Below, piece after piece: positions 49,106 through 59,771 of a DNA stretch of 64,000 bases (position 1 is the stretch's first letter; each line of letters opens with the position of its first letter). The translations under genes were made by a program, and so were the position numbers. Origin of the DNA: Lysinibacillus timonensis (GTDB taxonomy: Bacteria > Bacillota > Bacilli > Bacillales_A > Planococcaceae); contig NZ_LT985980.1 of NCBI RefSeq assembly GCF_900291985.1, forward strand, positions 1,810,001 to 1,874,000, in the 5' to 3' direction. The notes beneath the pieces were generated by a model, which was not told the DNA's origin, ran no database searches, and saw only the letters and a program-made list of their open reading frames with translations.

Positions 49106-51306
49106 GGGATTGCTCCTTTCCAAGCAGAACGGAATTCCTCCACTGTACCTTCAACAAGAACGCCAGTGCCACCGTTGATAGTAATTTTTGCATCATCTGT
49201 TACGACACCGATTTTCTTAGCTTCTGGAATAATCGTTTCAAAGGCCTGCGCATCTTCCTCTTTCACTGTTACGATGAAACGAGATTGAGATTCACTGAAT
49301 AAAGCAGTAACAGCAGATCCTTCTAATGTTACATATAGACCTAAATCTTTTGCTGGGAATGTAGATTCTACTAAAGCTACAGCAACTCCACCTTCGGAAA
49401 CGTCATGTGCAGACTGTACTAATCCTTCACGAATAGCCGTTAGGATTGCTTTTTGACGTGTTGCTTCAACGTCTAAGTCAATGCTAGGTGCTTGACCAAA
49501 GATTTTCCCATGAACTAATTTTTGAAGCTCAGATCCGCCAAATTCCGTTTTTGACTCACCGATTAAATAAACGATGTCACCAGCATTTTTCACTTCTTGC
49601 GTTGTCACATGGGATAAATCCCTCACTAACCCAACCATACCGATTGTTGGCGTAGGATATACCGCTTCACCAGAACGTTCGTTATAAAGTGATACGTTAC
49701 CACCAATAACTGGTGCATTTAATGCAGTACATGCTGCTGAAATACCATCAGCACTTTTCTCAATTTGCCAGAAGATCTCTGGTTTTTCAGGGTTACCAAA
49801 ATTTAAGCAGTCTGTAATAGCAAGTGGTTCTCCACCTGATACAACGATGTTACGAGCTGCTTCAGCAACCGCAATCTTGCCGCCTGTTTCAGGATCCAAA
49901 TAAATATAGCGAGAGTTACAATCTGTCGTCATTGCAAGACCTTTGTTAGTACCACGAACACGTAGTACTGCTGCATCTGATCCAGGTGCAACAACTGTAT
50001 TTGTTCTAACTTGGTAATCATATTGATCGTAAACCCACTCTTTAGAAGCTACAGTTGGCGCCTTTAGTAAAGCAGTTAATGTTTCTTTATAGTTTTTTAC
50101 TTCTGGCTCTACATTTTCCATCGCTTGGAATTCACCATAATATGCAGGCTCTTTAGATGGTTTATGATATACAGGTGCATCTTCCGCTAATGCATCAGCT
50201 GGAACTTCTGCTACAACCTCACCATTGTGAATTAAACGAAGCATTTTATCGTCTGTTACACGACCAATAGCTACTGCGTCTAAACCATATTTATCGAAGA
50301 TTGCTTTAATTTCATCTTCGCGTCCTTTTTTCACAACAAGCAACATACGCTCTTGCGATTCAGATAACATCATTTCGTAAGCAGTCATTCCTGTTTCACG
50401 TTGAGGGACTAAGTCTAAATTCATTTCAACACCTGAACCCGCTTTTGAAGCCATCTCAGCTGAAGAAGATGTAAGACCTGCAGCACCCATATCTTGAATC
50501 CCTACAAGGGCATCAGATTTCACTACTTCTAAACATGCTTCAAGTAAAAGTTTTTCCATGAATGGATCCCCTACTTGAACAGCCGGTCGCTTTTCTTCAG
50601 AAGCTTCTGAAAGTTCTTCCGATGCGAATGTCGCTCCGTGAATTCCATCACGACCCGTTTTTGCACCAACGTACATCACTGTGTTACCAACACCAGCTGC
50701 AATACCACGTTGAATATCTTTATGATCGATTAAACCAACACACATAGCGTTAACTAGTGGGTTCCCTTCGTAACAAGGGTCAAATTGAATTTCTCCACCT
50801 ACTGTTGGAATACCAATACAGTTACCGTAACCAGCAATACCAGCTACAACCTCTTCGAATAAATATTTTCCACGTTCAGATTGTAATTCTCCGAAACGTA
50901 AAGAGTTTAACATTGCAATAGGGCGAGCTCCCATTGAGAATACATCACGGATAATTCCACCTACACCAGTTGCGGCACCTTGGTAAGGCTCAATTGCTGA
51001 AGGATGGTTATGAGATTCCATTTTGAAAACAACCGCTTGTTCGTCACCAATATCTACAATCCCTGCCCCTTCACCAGGTCCTTGTAACACTTGAGGCCCT
51101 TTTGTAGGGAATTTACGTAATACAGGTTTTGAGTTTTTATATGAACAGTGTTCAGACCACATAACTGAGAATAATCCAGTTTCTGTCCAGTTTGGAGTAC
51201 GACCTAAAATATTTACGGCCATTTCAAACTCTTCATCTGACATTCCCATATCAGCATATAGCTTTTGTTCTTTAATTTGCTCTGCTGTTGGTTCTAGTTT
51301 AGACAT
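49081..51306 (-). CDS. purL: FGAM synthase subunit PurL
   Basis: The 741-residue small-type PurL acts with PurS and PurQ to convert FGAR to FGAM. Motifs are [11 protein letters not shown] near the N-terminus, [56 protein letters not shown] and the second PurM-like half with GNVSLYNE and [15 protein letters not shown]. It overlaps purQ by eight bases. Confidence 0.97.
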   Translation of the reverse strand: MSKLEPTAEQIKEQKLYADMGMSDEEFEMAVNILGRTPNWTETGLFSVMWSEHCSYKNSKPVLRKFPTKGPQVLQGPGEGAGIVDIGDEQAVVFKMESHNHPSAIEPYQGAATGVGGIIRDVFSMGARPIAMLNSLRFGELQSERGKYLFEEVVAGIAGYGNCIGIPTVGGEIQFDPCYEGNPLVNAMCVGLIDHKDIQRGIAAGVGNTVMYVGAKTGRDGIHGATFASEELSEASEEKRPAVQVGDPFMEKLLLEACLEVVKSDALVGIQDMGAAGLTSSSAEMASKAGSGVEMNLDLVPQRETGMTAYEMMLSESQERMLLVVKKGREDEIKAIFDKYGLDAVAIGRVTDDKMLRLIHNGEVVAEVPADALAEDAPVYHKPSKEPAYYGEFQAMENVEPEVKNYKETLTALLKAPTVASKEWVYDQYDYQVRTNTVVAPGSDAAVLRVRGTNKGLAMTTDCNSRYIYLDPETGGKIAVAEAARNIVVSGGEPLAITDCLNFGNPEKPEIFWQIEKSADGISAACTALNAPVIGGNVSLYNERSGEAVYPTPTIGMVGLVRDLSHVTTQEVKNAGDIVYLIGESKTEFGGSELQKLVHGKIFGQAPSIDLDVEATRQKAILTAIREGLVQSAHDVSEGGVAVALVESTFPAKDLGLYVTLEGSAVTALFSESQSRFIVTVKEEDAQAFETIIPEAKKIGVVTDDAKITINGGTGVLVEGTVEEFRSAWKGAIPCLVKSEA

Positions 51307-51976
51307 GTTGTTCCCTCCACTGTTTTACAATTGATTTAAATAACGCAAGTCCGTCACTGCTTCCAAGTAAGTCACTAGCTGCACGTTCAGGGTGTGGCAT
51401 CATACCGAGGACGTTTCCTTGTTCATTGATAATTCCTGCGATATCTTCAAGACTACCATTTGGATTTTCACCAGAATATGTAAATACGATTTGATTATTA
51501 GCTTTTAATTTTGCTAGCGTTTCTTCGTCACAGAAGTAATTTCCTTCGCCGTGAGCGATTGGAATATCAATAACTTGACCTTGTTCATATTGATTTGTAA
51601 ACAATGTGTTAGTATTTTCAACTTTTAATTGAACAGTACGGCACATGAATTTTAAATTTTTGTTACGTAATAAAGCTCCAGGAAGTAGACCTGCCTCTGT
51701 TAATATTTGGAAACCATTACATACACCTAATACCGGTTTTCCCGCAGCAGCTGCTTTTTTCACTTCTACCATTACATTTGACTGATTAGCCATAGCACCA
51801 CAACGTAGGTAGTCACCATAAGAGAATCCACCAGGAACTAAGATTCCATCAAATTCACTTAAATCTGTTGCATCATGCCAAACATATTCTACTTCTTCGC
51901 CTAGCTCATCTTTAATTGCATGATACATATCGATATCACAGTTTGATCCTGGGAAAACAAGTACTGCGAATTTCAT
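51299..51976 (-). CDS. purQ: FGAM synthase glutaminase subunit PurQ
   Basis: The 225-residue class I glutamine amidotransferase supplies ammonia to PurL. The nucleophile cysteine is in [20 protein letters not shown] and the His-Glu pair in [21 protein letters not shown] starts the fold. The gene lies two bases from purS. Confidence 0.97.
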   Translation of the reverse strand: MKFAVLVFPGSNCDIDMYHAIKDELGEEVEYVWHDATDLSEFDGILVPGGFSYGDYLRCGAMANQSNVMVEVKKAAAAGKPVLGVCNGFQILTEAGLLPGALLRNKNLKFMCRTVQLKVENTNTLFTNQYEQGQVIDIPIAHGEGNYFCDEETLAKLKANNQIVFTYSGENPNGSLEDIAGIINEQGNVLGMMPHPERAASDLLGSSDGLALFKSIVKQWREQHV

Positions 51977-51978
51977 GA

Positions 51979-52227
51979 TTAATTTTCCTCCTCGACTTCA
52001 TAGCGGTAGTCTTCAATTACTGTGTTTGCAAGTAGCTTCTCACACATTTCTTTCACTAGGCTATCTAAATCTCGAGTCGTTTCACCGATTGTTACTTCTA
52101 AATATTTTCCGATACGTACATCTGATACTTCGTTATAGCCCATTTTCGCTAACGATCCTTGGACTGCAGAACCTTGTGGATCTAGTACGCTTTCGCGTAA
52201 TGTTACGTAAATTTTAACTTTAGTCAT
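51979..52227 (-). CDS. purS: FGAM synthase subunit PurS
   Basis: The 82-residue protein bridges PurL and Pur[21 protein letters not shown] and [12 protein letters not shown] are diagnostic. GGAGGAAAATAGAG precedes the start. Confidence 0.96.
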   Translation of the reverse strand: MTKVKIYVTLRESVLDPQGSAVQGSLAKMGYNEVSDVRIGKYLEVTIGETTRDLDSLVKEMCEKLLANTVIEDYRYEVEEEN

Positions 52228-52229
52228 CT

Positions 52230-52940
52230 CTATTTTCCTCCAAGTCTAGCAAGAATAATTTCATATACTTCTGTTAAGCTACCTAAATTACGACGGAATA
52301 CGTCTTTGTCTAGCTTTTGCTTTGTTTCTGCATCCCAAAGACGGCAAGTATCAGGTGAAATTTCATCAGCTAACAGCACATGGCCATCTTTGTCACGGCC
52401 AAATTCTAGTTTGAAATCTACTAATATAACACCTATCTCTTCAAAAATAGGTTGCAAAACACGATTAACCTTCAATCCAAGGCTATAAAGTGCTTCTACT
52501 TCTTCTGTTGTCGCAATTCCTAAAATGTCGATATGCTCATTGTTAATAATTGGATCACCAAGTGCATCATCTTTGTAATAGAATTCTACGATTGTACGTT
52601 TTAATGGAGTGCCCTCTTCAAAGCCGAGTCGTTGTGCAAGACTTCCAGCTGCAATATTTCGCACAACAACTTCTATCGGAATAATGTCAACTTTACGAAC
52701 TAATTGCTCATGTTCTGATACACGTTCAACAAAATGTGAGTCAATTCCATGTTCTTTTAATTTTTCGAAAATTAGCGTCGAAATTTGATTGTTTAAAACA
52801 CCTTTGCCTTCAATTTCTGCCTTCTTTTCGCCATTAAAAGCTGTTGCACTATTCTTGTATTCTACAAATAAAATATCTTGTTGTTCAGTTTCGTATAAAC
52901 GTTTCGCTTTACCTTCATATAAAAGTTGACCTTTATTCAT
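52230..52940 (-). CDS. purC: SAICAR synthase PurC
   Basis: The 236-residue ligase joins CAIR and aspartate. The start MNKGQLLYEGKAKRLYET has TTGGAGG upstream; a five-codon longer frame lacks it. Other landmarks are FNGEKKAEIEGKG, VPIEVVVRN-like PIEVVVRNIAAGS, and the SAICAR signature LVDFKLEFGRDKDG with LADEISPDTCRLWD. Confidence 0.97.
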   Translation of the reverse strand: MNKGQLLYEGKAKRLYETEQQDILFVEYKNSATAFNGEKKAEIEGKGVLNNQISTLIFEKLKEHGIDSHFVERVSEHEQLVRKVDIIPIEVVVRNIAAGSLAQRLGFEEGTPLKRTIVEFYYKDDALGDPIINNEHIDILGIATTEEVEALYSLGLKVNRVLQPIFEEIGVILVDFKLEFGRDKDGHVLLADEISPDTCRLWDAETKQKLDKDVFRRNLGSLTEVYEIILARLGGK

Positions 52941-52996
52941 GACGTTTGCCTCCAATTAGTTGCAGAGGGGCTTTCCCCCCTGCGTTTAAAAATCAA

Positions 52997-54292
52997 TTAA
53001 TTTAATCCAAGACGTTCAAAGATCATATCCACATTTTTAATGTGATAGTTATAATCGAAGCAGTCATCAATTTCTTCTTTTGATAATAAAGAAGTAATTT
53101 TTTCGTTTGCTTCTACTAGTGGACGGAACTGAGTTTGTTCATCCCAAGCACGAGCTGTTAAAGGTTGAACTGTATCATACGCTTCTTCACGTACTAATCC
53201 TTTGTCGATTAATGCAAGTAAGATGCGTTGAGAGTAAATTAAACCGAAAGTACGATCCATGTTACGTTTCATATTTTCAGGGAATACCGTTAAGTTTTTC
53301 ACGATGTTTCCGAAACGATTTAACATATAGTTAAGTGTAATTGTTGCATCCGGTAAAATAACACGTTCTGCGGATGAATGTGAAATATCACGTTCGTGCC
53401 ATAAAGATACGTTTTCATAAGCAGTAAGCATATACCCGCGCACTAAACGAGCCATACCAGTCATGTTTTCTGAACCAATTGGATTACGTTTATGAGGCAT
53501 TGCAGATGACCCTTTTTGCCCTTTGCCAAATGCTTCTTCCACTTCACGAGTTTCTGATTTTTGAAGACCGCGCACTTCAGTAGCAAATTTTTCAATAGAT
53601 GATGCAATTAATGCTAAAGTTGACATGTATTGCGCATGACGGTCACGTTGTAATGTTTGAGTCGAGATTGGAGCCGGTGTTAAACCTAGCTTTTCACATA
53701 CATATTGTTCAACGAAAGGATCGATATTGGCATAAGTACCAACTGCCCCAGAGATTTTACCAGCTTCAATAACTTTTGCTGCGTAATCAAAGCGTTCTAG
53801 GTTACGTTTCATTTCTTCACGCCATAATGCAAGCTTTAAACCGAATGTTGTTGGCTCAGCGTGTACTCCGTGAGTACGTCCCATCATGACTGTATATTTA
53901 TGTTCTTTTGCTTTTTCAGTTAATATGTCGATAAAGTTCACGATATCTTTGCGGATAATTTCGTTGGCTTGTTTGATTAAATAAGATAGAGCAGTATCAA
54001 CAACGTCAGTGGAAGTTAATCCGTAATGAACCCATTTGCGCTCTTCACCTAATGTTTCTGAAACTGCACGAGTGAATGCTACAACATCGTGACGAGTTTC
54101 TTGTTCGATTTCATAAATACGATTAATATCAAATGATGCATTCTGGCGAAGTAATGCGACGTCCTCTTTCGGAATAGCACCTAGTTCAGACCAAGCTTCA
54201 CAAGCTAATATTTCAACTTCTAACCAAGCTTTGAATTTGTTTTCTTCCGTCCAAATTGCGCCCATTTCAGGACGTGTATAACGTTCGATCAT
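52997..54292 (-). CDS. purB: adenylosuccinate lyase PurB
   Basis: The 431-residue fumarase-superfamily lyase acts on SAICAR and adenylosuccinate. [41 protein letters not shown] (catalytic base region) and the signature loop [17 protein letters not shown] are present. AAGGGAG precedes the ATG. Confidence 0.97.
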   Translation of the reverse strand: MIERYTRPEMGAIWTEENKFKAWLEVEILACEAWSELGAIPKEDVALLRQNASFDINRIYEIEQETRHDVVAFTRAVSETLGEERKWVHYGLTSTDVVDTALSYLIKQANEIIRKDIVNFIDILTEKAKEHKYTVMMGRTHGVHAEPTTFGLKLALWREEMKRNLERFDYAAKVIEAGKISGAVGTYANIDPFVEQYVCEKLGLTPAPISTQTLQRDRHAQYMSTLALIASSIEKFATEVRGLQKSETREVEEAFGKGQKGSSAMPHKRNPIGSENMTGMARLVRGYMLTAYENVSLWHERDISHSSAERVILPDATITLNYMLNRFGNIVKNLTVFPENMKRNMDRTFGLIYSQRILLALIDKGLVREEAYDTVQPLTARAWDEQTQFRPLVEANEKITSLLSKEEIDDCFDYNYHIKNVDMIFERLGLN

Positions 54293-54307
54293 ATTTTTTT
54301 CTCCCTT

Positions 54308-55432
54308 TTATTCCGACCAAATGCCAGATTTTTCGATTTCGTCTAATGTTTCTTCAACATTATTCGTCATTATTGTAACATGTCCCATCTTACGATTGAC
54401 CTTAGCTTCAGTTTTTCCATATAAATGTACGGACCAACCTGGATTTTTGGAAATAGAGTTGCATAATGGCATGACATGTTGGCCTAAAACATTCACCATT
54501 ATAGAAGGCTTTAAAAGCTTTGGTTTACGTAATGACCATCCACAAACTGCCCGAATATGTTGTTCAAACTGCGAAATGTTACATGCTTCAATTGAATAAT
54601 GCCCTGAATTGTGAGGTCTAGGAGCCAATTCATTAATTACAATTTGACCATCCTCCAAAACAAACATCTCAACTGCTAAAGTACCAACAAGTTGTAAATA
54701 GTCAGCAATTTTACCTGCCGCTTCTTCTGCGCTTTTCAATGTATCATTTGAAATTCGAGCTGGAACAATTGTTTCATGTAAAATATGATGGACATGAATG
54801 TTTTCACCAACTGGTAAACAATACGTGTCACCATATCCATTACGTTGAACAATACAAGAGATTTCCATTTTAAATGGTACAAAACTTTCTACAACGCATT
54901 GAGAATGCTCTAGTAGACCTTTTGCTAATGGCAAATCTTCTTTCGAGGTAAGTTTCTGTTGCCCTTTACCATCATAACCACCACGCGCTGTTTTCACGAT
55001 ACATGGATAACCGATTTCATCAATCTTTTCAACTAATTCTTCAAATGTATTCACAACGATGTAAGGAGCAACTGGACAACCAGCTTTCACAATAGCATCC
55101 TTTTCTGTCACACGATTTTGTGTAATACGAACAAGTTCTGCCCCTTGAGGTACATATGCAATTTCTGTTAATCTTTTTAAACCTTCATAGTCTATATTTT
55201 CGAATTCATATGTAATGACGTCACTAACTTCCGCTAGTTCTTCTAGTGCAGCTTCATCATCGTATGGTGCAACAATTCGGATATCAGCTACTTGACCACA
55301 CGGTGAATCCATTGTGGGCTCTAACACTGCAATTTTGAACCCTGCCTCTTTAGCTGAAATAGCCATCATTCGACCTAATTGGCCACCGCCGATAATACCG
55401 ATTGTTTGGCCAGGGTAAATTATTTTTGTCAC
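54308..55432 (-). CDS. purK: N5-CAIR synthetase PurK
   Basis: The 374-residue ATP-grasp enzyme makes N5-CAIR from AIR and bicarbonate. The start codon is GTG (overlapping the purE stop, GTGA). Landmarks are [36 protein letters not shown] and [18 protein letters not shown]. It acts with PurE, just upstream. Confidence 0.96.
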   Translation of the reverse strand: MTKIIYPGQTIGIIGGGQLGRMMAISAKEAGFKIAVLEPTMDSPCGQVADIRIVAPYDDEAALEELAEVSDVITYEFENIDYEGLKRLTEIAYVPQGAELVRITQNRVTEKDAIVKAGCPVAPYIVVNTFEELVEKIDEIGYPCIVKTARGGYDGKGQQKLTSKEDLPLAKGLLEHSQCVVESFVPFKMEISCIVQRNGYGDTYCLPVGENIHVHHILHETIVPARISNDTLKSAEEAAGKIADYLQLVGTLAVEMFVLEDGQIVINELAPRPHNSGHYSIEACNISQFEQHIRAVCGWSLRKPKLLKPSIMVNVLGQHVMPLCNSISKNPGWSVHLYGKTEAKVNRKMGHVTIMTNNVEETLDEIEKSGIWSE

Positions 55433-55917
55433 AGTAATTCACCTGTACTTTCTAAGACTTTTTCCTTTAAGGCTTCACGTCTAGCTTCTAATTTCTCCGC
55501 TAAATTTAGGTCCGTAGTAGATAGTATTTGAGCTGCAAGTAAACCTGCATTTGTTGCTCCTGCTTTACCAATTGCAACTGTTGCTACAGGAACACCACCA
55601 GGCATTTGGACGATAGATAATAATGAATCTAATCCATTAAGTGCTTTTGATTGAACAGGTACACCAATGACAGGTAATGTCGTTTTCGCAGCAACCATTC
55701 CTGGTAAGTGAGCTGCCCCACCTGCGCCTGCAATGATGATTTGGATTCCTCTGGATCGAGCATTTTCTGCGTATTCAAACATTAAATCTGGAGTTCTGTG
55801 GGCTGATACAACCTTCTTTTCATATGACACTTGTAGTTCATCTAAAATATCACACGCATGTTTCATTGTTTCCCAGTCACTTGAACTACCCATAATTACA
55901 CCAATTTTTGGATTCAT
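55429..55917 (-). CDS. purE: N5-CAIR mutase PurE
   Basis: The 162-residue class I PurE has its start at [18 protein letters not shown], where AAAGGAG lies six bases upstream; a longer frame of 19 codons reaches into the leader. The active-site segments [20 protein letters not shown] and GVPVQS are present. First gene of the purine operon behind the guanine riboswitch. Confidence 0.97.
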   Translation of the reverse strand: MNPKIGVIMGSSSDWETMKHACDILDELQVSYEKKVVSAHRTPDLMFEYAENARSRGIQIIIAGAGGAAHLPGMVAAKTTLPVIGVPVQSKALNGLDSLLSIVQMPGGVPVATVAIGKAGATNAGLLAAQILSTTDLNLAEKLEARREALKEKVLESTGELL

Positions 55918-55995
55918 GATTTTCTCCTTTTGACTGTTTAAAGTTAAACTCTTAAATATATATTTGATTACCACTCATACGGAATAAACAAAAAA

Positions 55996-56046
55996 TGTCC
56001 TCAAGTAATCTACTCTCTATACGAAGAAAGCAGATTACTTGAGGAC
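55996..56046 (-). terminator. riboswitch-controlled terminator in the purE leader
   Basis: A 16-bp perfect stem (TGTCCTCAAGTAATCT with its complement, loop of about 19) is followed by TTTTTTG on the minus strand, between the guanine aptamer and purE. Confidence 0.92.
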
Positions 56047-56121
56047 AGTTATTATGTAGGTGAAGTTTTATGTGGCGATGTCGATTTCCACATTCATTCA
56101 CATTATTCTGTCATAAAGTTT

Positions 56122-56200
56122 GCTTTCCCGCATAGTCCGGAATTTACGGTACCAGGTAGAAACACTAGAGCCATATTCTCTAGCATATATGTGGGAGTTT
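56122..56200 (-). promoter_or_regulatory. guanine-class purine riboswitch
   Basis: On the minus strand it has P1 (CTCCCACATA with TATGCGGGA), a CTAGAG/CTCTAG P2, TTTCTACCTGG and ACCGTAAATTCCGGACTATG, the conserved purine-aptamer core. The C in GACTATG, at the ligand-pairing position, indicates guanine/hypoxanthine rather than adenine. It should stop transcription of the pur operon at high guanine. Confidence 0.95.
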
Positions 56201-56256
56201 TATAAAAGGTTTGAACCTTACATTCATTTGCTGCTGTTTATTTCATTTGCCTTATC

Positions 56257-56285
56257 ATTTTAACAAGGGAATAGTAGAAAATCAA
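56257..56285 (-). promoter_or_regulatory. purEp: sigma-A promoter of the pur operon
   Basis: On the minus strand -35 TTGATT (280-285) is followed after 17 bases by -10 TAAAAT (257-262), just upstream of the riboswitch leader. Confidence 0.75.
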
Positions 56286-56293
56286 CCACAAAA

Positions 56294-56334
56294 TGCGAAC
56301 AATATTTTTTTGCTATAAGTTAATGTTCGTGTTT
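56294..56334 (-). promoter_or_regulatory. PurR operator: paired PurBoxes
   Basis: Two inverted boxes with the CGAAC core face each other upstream of the -35: CGAACATTAA on the minus strand (core in 56320-56331) and its partner CGAACAATATT on the plus strand (56296-56306). This matches the paired PurBox arrangement bound by Bacillus PurR, which represses when PRPP is low. Confidence 0.85.
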
Positions 56335-56348
56335 TGGGAGTTTGATAT

Positions 56349-56537
56349 CTACTGATCCATTAATATTCCTTTGAATTTAATTAATTGGCGTAGATAGACT
56401 GGTTCACCATCTACAATGTGAAAGATAGGTTCTTCCTTTCTGCCCATTGGCATATAACCTTCCTTGCGCATTCTATCTAAACATTGCTCAATCGTCTCAT
56501 TTTCCTCTACTTCAAACCAAATTTGTTTTTTCGACAT
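56349..56537 (-). CDS. NETI motif-containing protein
   Basis: The 62-residue protein has the eponymous motif ENETIEQCLDRMRKEGY, followed by PMGRKEEPIF and a short basic C-terminus. Proteins of this small family lie immediately upstream of purE in Bacillus subtilis (yebG), the same context as here. Function unknown. AAAGGAT lies upstream. It is in the same direction as the pur operon but before its promoter. Confidence 0.88.
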   Translation of the reverse strand: MSKKQIWFEVEENETIEQCLDRMRKEGYMPMGRKEEPIFHIVDGEPVYLRQLIKFKGILMDQ

Positions 56538-56742
56538 TTTTCTTATCCTTTCAATAGTTATTGTTACTATACCACGTCACCTTTATTAGGAATGGTACAA
56601 TCTGTTGAATTTTGTCTAAATTGTTTGGTGCCATAAATATATTTTTTTTCGAGTATTTATTCTCATTAATTTTTAATCTTTTTTATGTATTATTTTACCT
56701 ATAAGTTGAAACTTCAATCATTAAAAAGTGAGTTGATTATAG

Positions 56743-57459
56743 ATGGAAAGCAAAATTCTAATTATTGAAGATGAGGAAAACATTGCAAGAGTATTACAAT
56801 TAGAGTTGGAATTTGAGGGCTATTTGACTGATGTGGCTTATACAGGTACTGAAGGATTAATTAAGTACAGAGAAGGAAATTATGATTTAGTCCTTTTAGA
56901 TTTAATGTTACCGGGAATGAATGGTCTAGATGTGCTAAAGCGGATTCGCGCAACCGAACAAACTACTCCGGTTATTTTACTAACTGCTAAAAGTGATGTA
57001 GAGGACAAAGTAAAAGGACTTGATCTCGGCGCTAATGACTATGTCACAAAACCGTTTGAAATTGAGGAATTAATTGCAAGAGTTCGTTCGAATTTAAGAT
57101 TTGCAAAAATGAGAAATATTCAGCTTGAGTTAGAACAAAGAGATACGCACTTAATTGTCTACGGTCAGTTATCTATTCATGAACAAACACGTGAGGTTCA
57201 TTATTACAATAAATTAGTTGATTTGACTCCAAGGGAATATGATTTATTGCTCTATTTATTAAAACACCCAAAACAAGTATTATCTCGTGAGCAAATTTTA
57301 GATGCCGTATGGGGATATGATTACTATGGTGACACAAATGTGGTGGACGTCTATATTCGCTACGTACGTCAAAAGCTAGATGCTGCAAATTCATCTCCTA
57401 TTATTCATACGGTTCGTGGTGTTGGTTATGTATTAAAGGAGACAAATAATGAAGCTTAG
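56743..57459 (+). CDS. OmpR-family response regulator
   Basis: The 238-residue protein has a receiver domain with acidic pocket (IIEDEEN) and phospho-acceptor D53 (LVLLDLMLPG), switch residues LLTAK and ANDYVTKPF, then a winged-helix DNA-binding domain (about 135-232) with LTPREYDLLLYLLKHP and VVDVYIRYVRQKL. It overlaps the kinase gene by 11 bases. The likely targets are the adjacent PepSY genes, by analogy with similar loci (inference). Confidence 0.93.
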   Translation: MESKILIIEDEENIARVLQLELEFEGYLTDVAYTGTEGLIKYREGNYDLVLLDLMLPGMNGLDVLKRIRATEQTTPVILLTAKSDVEDKVKGLDLGANDYVTKPFEIEELIARVRSNLRFAKMRNIQLELEQRDTHLIVYGQLSIHEQTREVHYYNKLVDLTPREYDLLLYLLKHPKQVLSREQILDAVWGYDYYGDTNVVDVYIRYVRQKLDAANSSPIIHTVRGVGYVLKETNNEA

Positions 57460-58816
57460 GACCAAAATCCACTTTTTCACAACTTTACTCATGTTGAGCT
57501 TGTTAGTTCTTGTTAACTTCGGAGTTTATAAGCTTTACGGTCAATTATCGGTTAATACCGAATACAAACAATTAAAAATACGTGGGGAGGAACTTGTTAC
57601 TACTTTTAATCAATTAACAGAACCGTCAGACCCAGATATAGTTTTACGAGCCTATATGCCATCCGATGGTGCAATTCGCGTTTTAAACGAAGAACTTTTA
57701 GAAATTACATCTGTCGCTTCTCCTCATTTAGAAAGTATACAAATGGAGATTGATGTAGGTCACCAATATGCGCTTAAAGAGGATAAAGGTATACCCATCA
57801 TTATGATTGAAGTGCCTACAATATGGACAGATGGTAATGTTGTTACATTCCAATTAATTCAACGGTTAGAAGATTTCGCAGTTAATAGAGACTTACTTAA
57901 GTTAATATTAATCGCCGTTACCATTTTAGTAGCCATTCCCATTTTACTATCAAATATGGCACTTAGTAGCATTATTTTAAAACCATTAGAAAAGCTCAAT
58001 CAGGCTATGAGAAAAAGCAGCACTTCAGGTACTTATGAGAAAATTGATGAATCCATTGCTGGTAAGGATGAACTTGCCGAAATTAGTCGAACGTTTAATA
58101 ACATGATGAAAGCCCTTGAAACAAACTATCGAAAACAAGAGCAATTTGTGTCGAATGCATCCCACGAACTAAAGACACCCTTAACTGTAATTGACAGCTA
58201 TGCAAAATTATTATTACGTCGTGGTTTCTCAAATGAAAAAATATCAAATGAGGCGCTAACAGCTATTGTAAACGAAACATCTCGTATGAATGACCTTATA
58301 GTTCAAATGCTAGAAATTGCGAAAAACAAAGAGCAGATTTCCCTTAACATTGAAACCATTAACGTAAACCAACTACTTGAAAATGTACTTTCACAACTCA
58401 GACAAGCATATAATCGGGATTTTCAATTACAAGTAGATTCTACCTTCTTTGTGTCTACAGATGTTTCAAGACTTAAGCAATTACTTTATATTTTATTAGA
58501 CAATGCCCGTAAATATAGTGATGACAAAATTATAATCCAAGTAAGTAAAGCCGATCCGTTCATTACTATAGACATACAAGATTTTGGAGTAGGAATTCCT
58601 CAAAGTCAACTTCCCCATTTATTTGATCGATTTTACCGTGTAAACCAAGATCGAAATCGGAAAACAGGAGGTTCTGGTTTAGGGTTGGCTATTGCAAAAG
58701 ATTTAGCCGAGTTACTAAACATCCAAATGAAGGTTGAAAGTGAATTAAATATCGGTACTACATTTACTTTAATGATACCAATAGACTCTCCTAGAAAAGA
58801 GTTGGAAAGCCCATGA
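57449..58816 (+). CDS. HAMP-containing sensor histidine kinase
   Basis: The 455-residue kinase has membrane segments at about 9-29 and 149-171 flanking an extracytoplasmic sensor of about 120 residues, a HAMP linker (about 172-225), a HisKA dimerisation helix with phospho-acceptor H239 (SNASHELKTPL) and a HATPase domain with N-box LLDNARKYSDD, DFGVGIPQSQL and GGSGLGLAIAKDL. The stop overlaps the next start (ATGA), tying it to the PepSY gene. Confidence 0.93.
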   Translation: MKLRTKIHFFTTLLMLSLLVLVNFGVYKLYGQLSVNTEYKQLKIRGEELVTTFNQLTEPSDPDIVLRAYMPSDGAIRVLNEELLEITSVASPHLESIQMEIDVGHQYALKEDKGIPIIMIEVPTIWTDGNVVTFQLIQRLEDFAVNRDLLKLILIAVTILVAIPILLSNMALSSIILKPLEKLNQAMRKSSTSGTYEKIDESIAGKDELAEISRTFNNMMKALETNYRKQEQFVSNASHELKTPLTVIDSYAKLLLRRGFSNEKISNEALTAIVNETSRMNDLIVQMLEIAKNKEQISLNIETINVNQLLENVLSQLRQAYNRDFQLQVDSTFFVSTDVSRLKQLLYILLDNARKYSDDKIIIQVSKADPFITIDIQDFGVGIPQSQLPHLFDRFYRVNQDRNRKTGGSGLGLAIAKDLAELLNIQMKVESELNIGTTFTLMIPIDSPRKELESP

Positions 58817-59637
58817 CAAATTATACGAAATGGATGTTGAGTTTAGTTGTTTTAATGTTAGCCGTATCAGTAATCGTCATATGGACTATACAGAAACGAT
58901 TCAATGAAACTGAAAATATAACCATTCAGGAATCCGTGAATCGAATTGAGTCGTTATATAGTGGAAAGATTGAGTCCTTTGAAAAAAAAGGAGATGTCTT
59001 TTATATGTCATTAGAACGCAATCAAAACACTTATAACATTGAAGTAGATTCAAAAACAGGAGATATCATAAATTTAAGTAAAAAAATTGTTGAAAATGGA
59101 AATCCAGAAGCAGCAAACATTAAGTCTATAGAGGAAATCAAAGACATAATAAATTCTCAATATAAAGGGACTGTCCACTCCATTGCATTACAAATGAACG
59201 GTCCCACACCTCAGTATATAGTCGAAATTACCGAAAATGAGGTTTTAAAAACCATTATCGTTGATGCAGAAACTGGCGCGGTAGATTCCGAAAATGTAAG
59301 AGAACAAACAGGTACCAATCCTTCAGTTGTAGTGATCTCTAGTGAGAAAGCGAGGGATATTGCATTATCCAGGTTAGACGGTATTGTTCAATATGTTGTT
59401 TTTGAACAATCGAGCAATGGTGGCTATTATTTAGTAGAAATTACAACCCCGGAACAAAGAGCTATTTTTGAAATTCATGCAATCTCCGGCAAAGTACTTT
59501 CTGTAACACGACATCAAACCCATTATTCAGAAAGCGACGATGACGATAATGATGATGATGATAAAAATGACAGTGAGATTGACGATAACGATGAGGACGA
59601 AGATGATGCAGACGATGAGGTTGAGGAGGACGATTAG
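58813..59637 (+). CDS. membrane-anchored PepSY protein with Asp/Glu-rich tail
   Basis: The 274-residue protein has an N-terminal membrane anchor (about 7-26) and then three PepSY-like beta-alpha-beta units (about 36-80, 100-155, 175-228) with repeated YNIEVDSKTGDIIN-type motifs. The last ~45 residues are nearly all Asp, Glu and Asn. The tail is extracytoplasmic by topology and could bind cations such as calcium or cell-wall polycations. PepSY domains commonly modulate proteases or sensors. It is translationally coupled to the kinase. Confidence 0.85.
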   Translation: MTNYTKWMLSLVVLMLAVSVIVIWTIQKRFNETENITIQESVNRIESLYSGKIESFEKKGDVFYMSLERNQNTYNIEVDSKTGDIINLSKKIVENGNPEAANIKSIEEIKDIINSQYKGTVHSIALQMNGPTPQYIVEITENEVLKTIIVDAETGAVDSENVREQTGTNPSVVVISSEKARDIALSRLDGIVQYVVFEQSSNGGYYLVEITTPEQRAIFEIHAISGKVLSVTRHQTHYSESDDDDNDDDDKNDSEIDDNDEDEDDADDEVEEDD

Positions 59638-59771
59638 AATAGTAAGATTAATGTACTGCTAAATAAAAGTCATTTAATGGTTTTCTCACCCTTTTCTAAT
59701 GATACTCTCCCCTTTCCTTCATTTTTAGCTCGTATGATGAAAGTAATAAATAATGAAGGAGAGATGCGGAT

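Noticed and set aside
56122..56200. Adenine riboswitch
   Set aside because: The position that pairs with the ligand is C (GACTATG), which specifies guanine/hypoxanthine.
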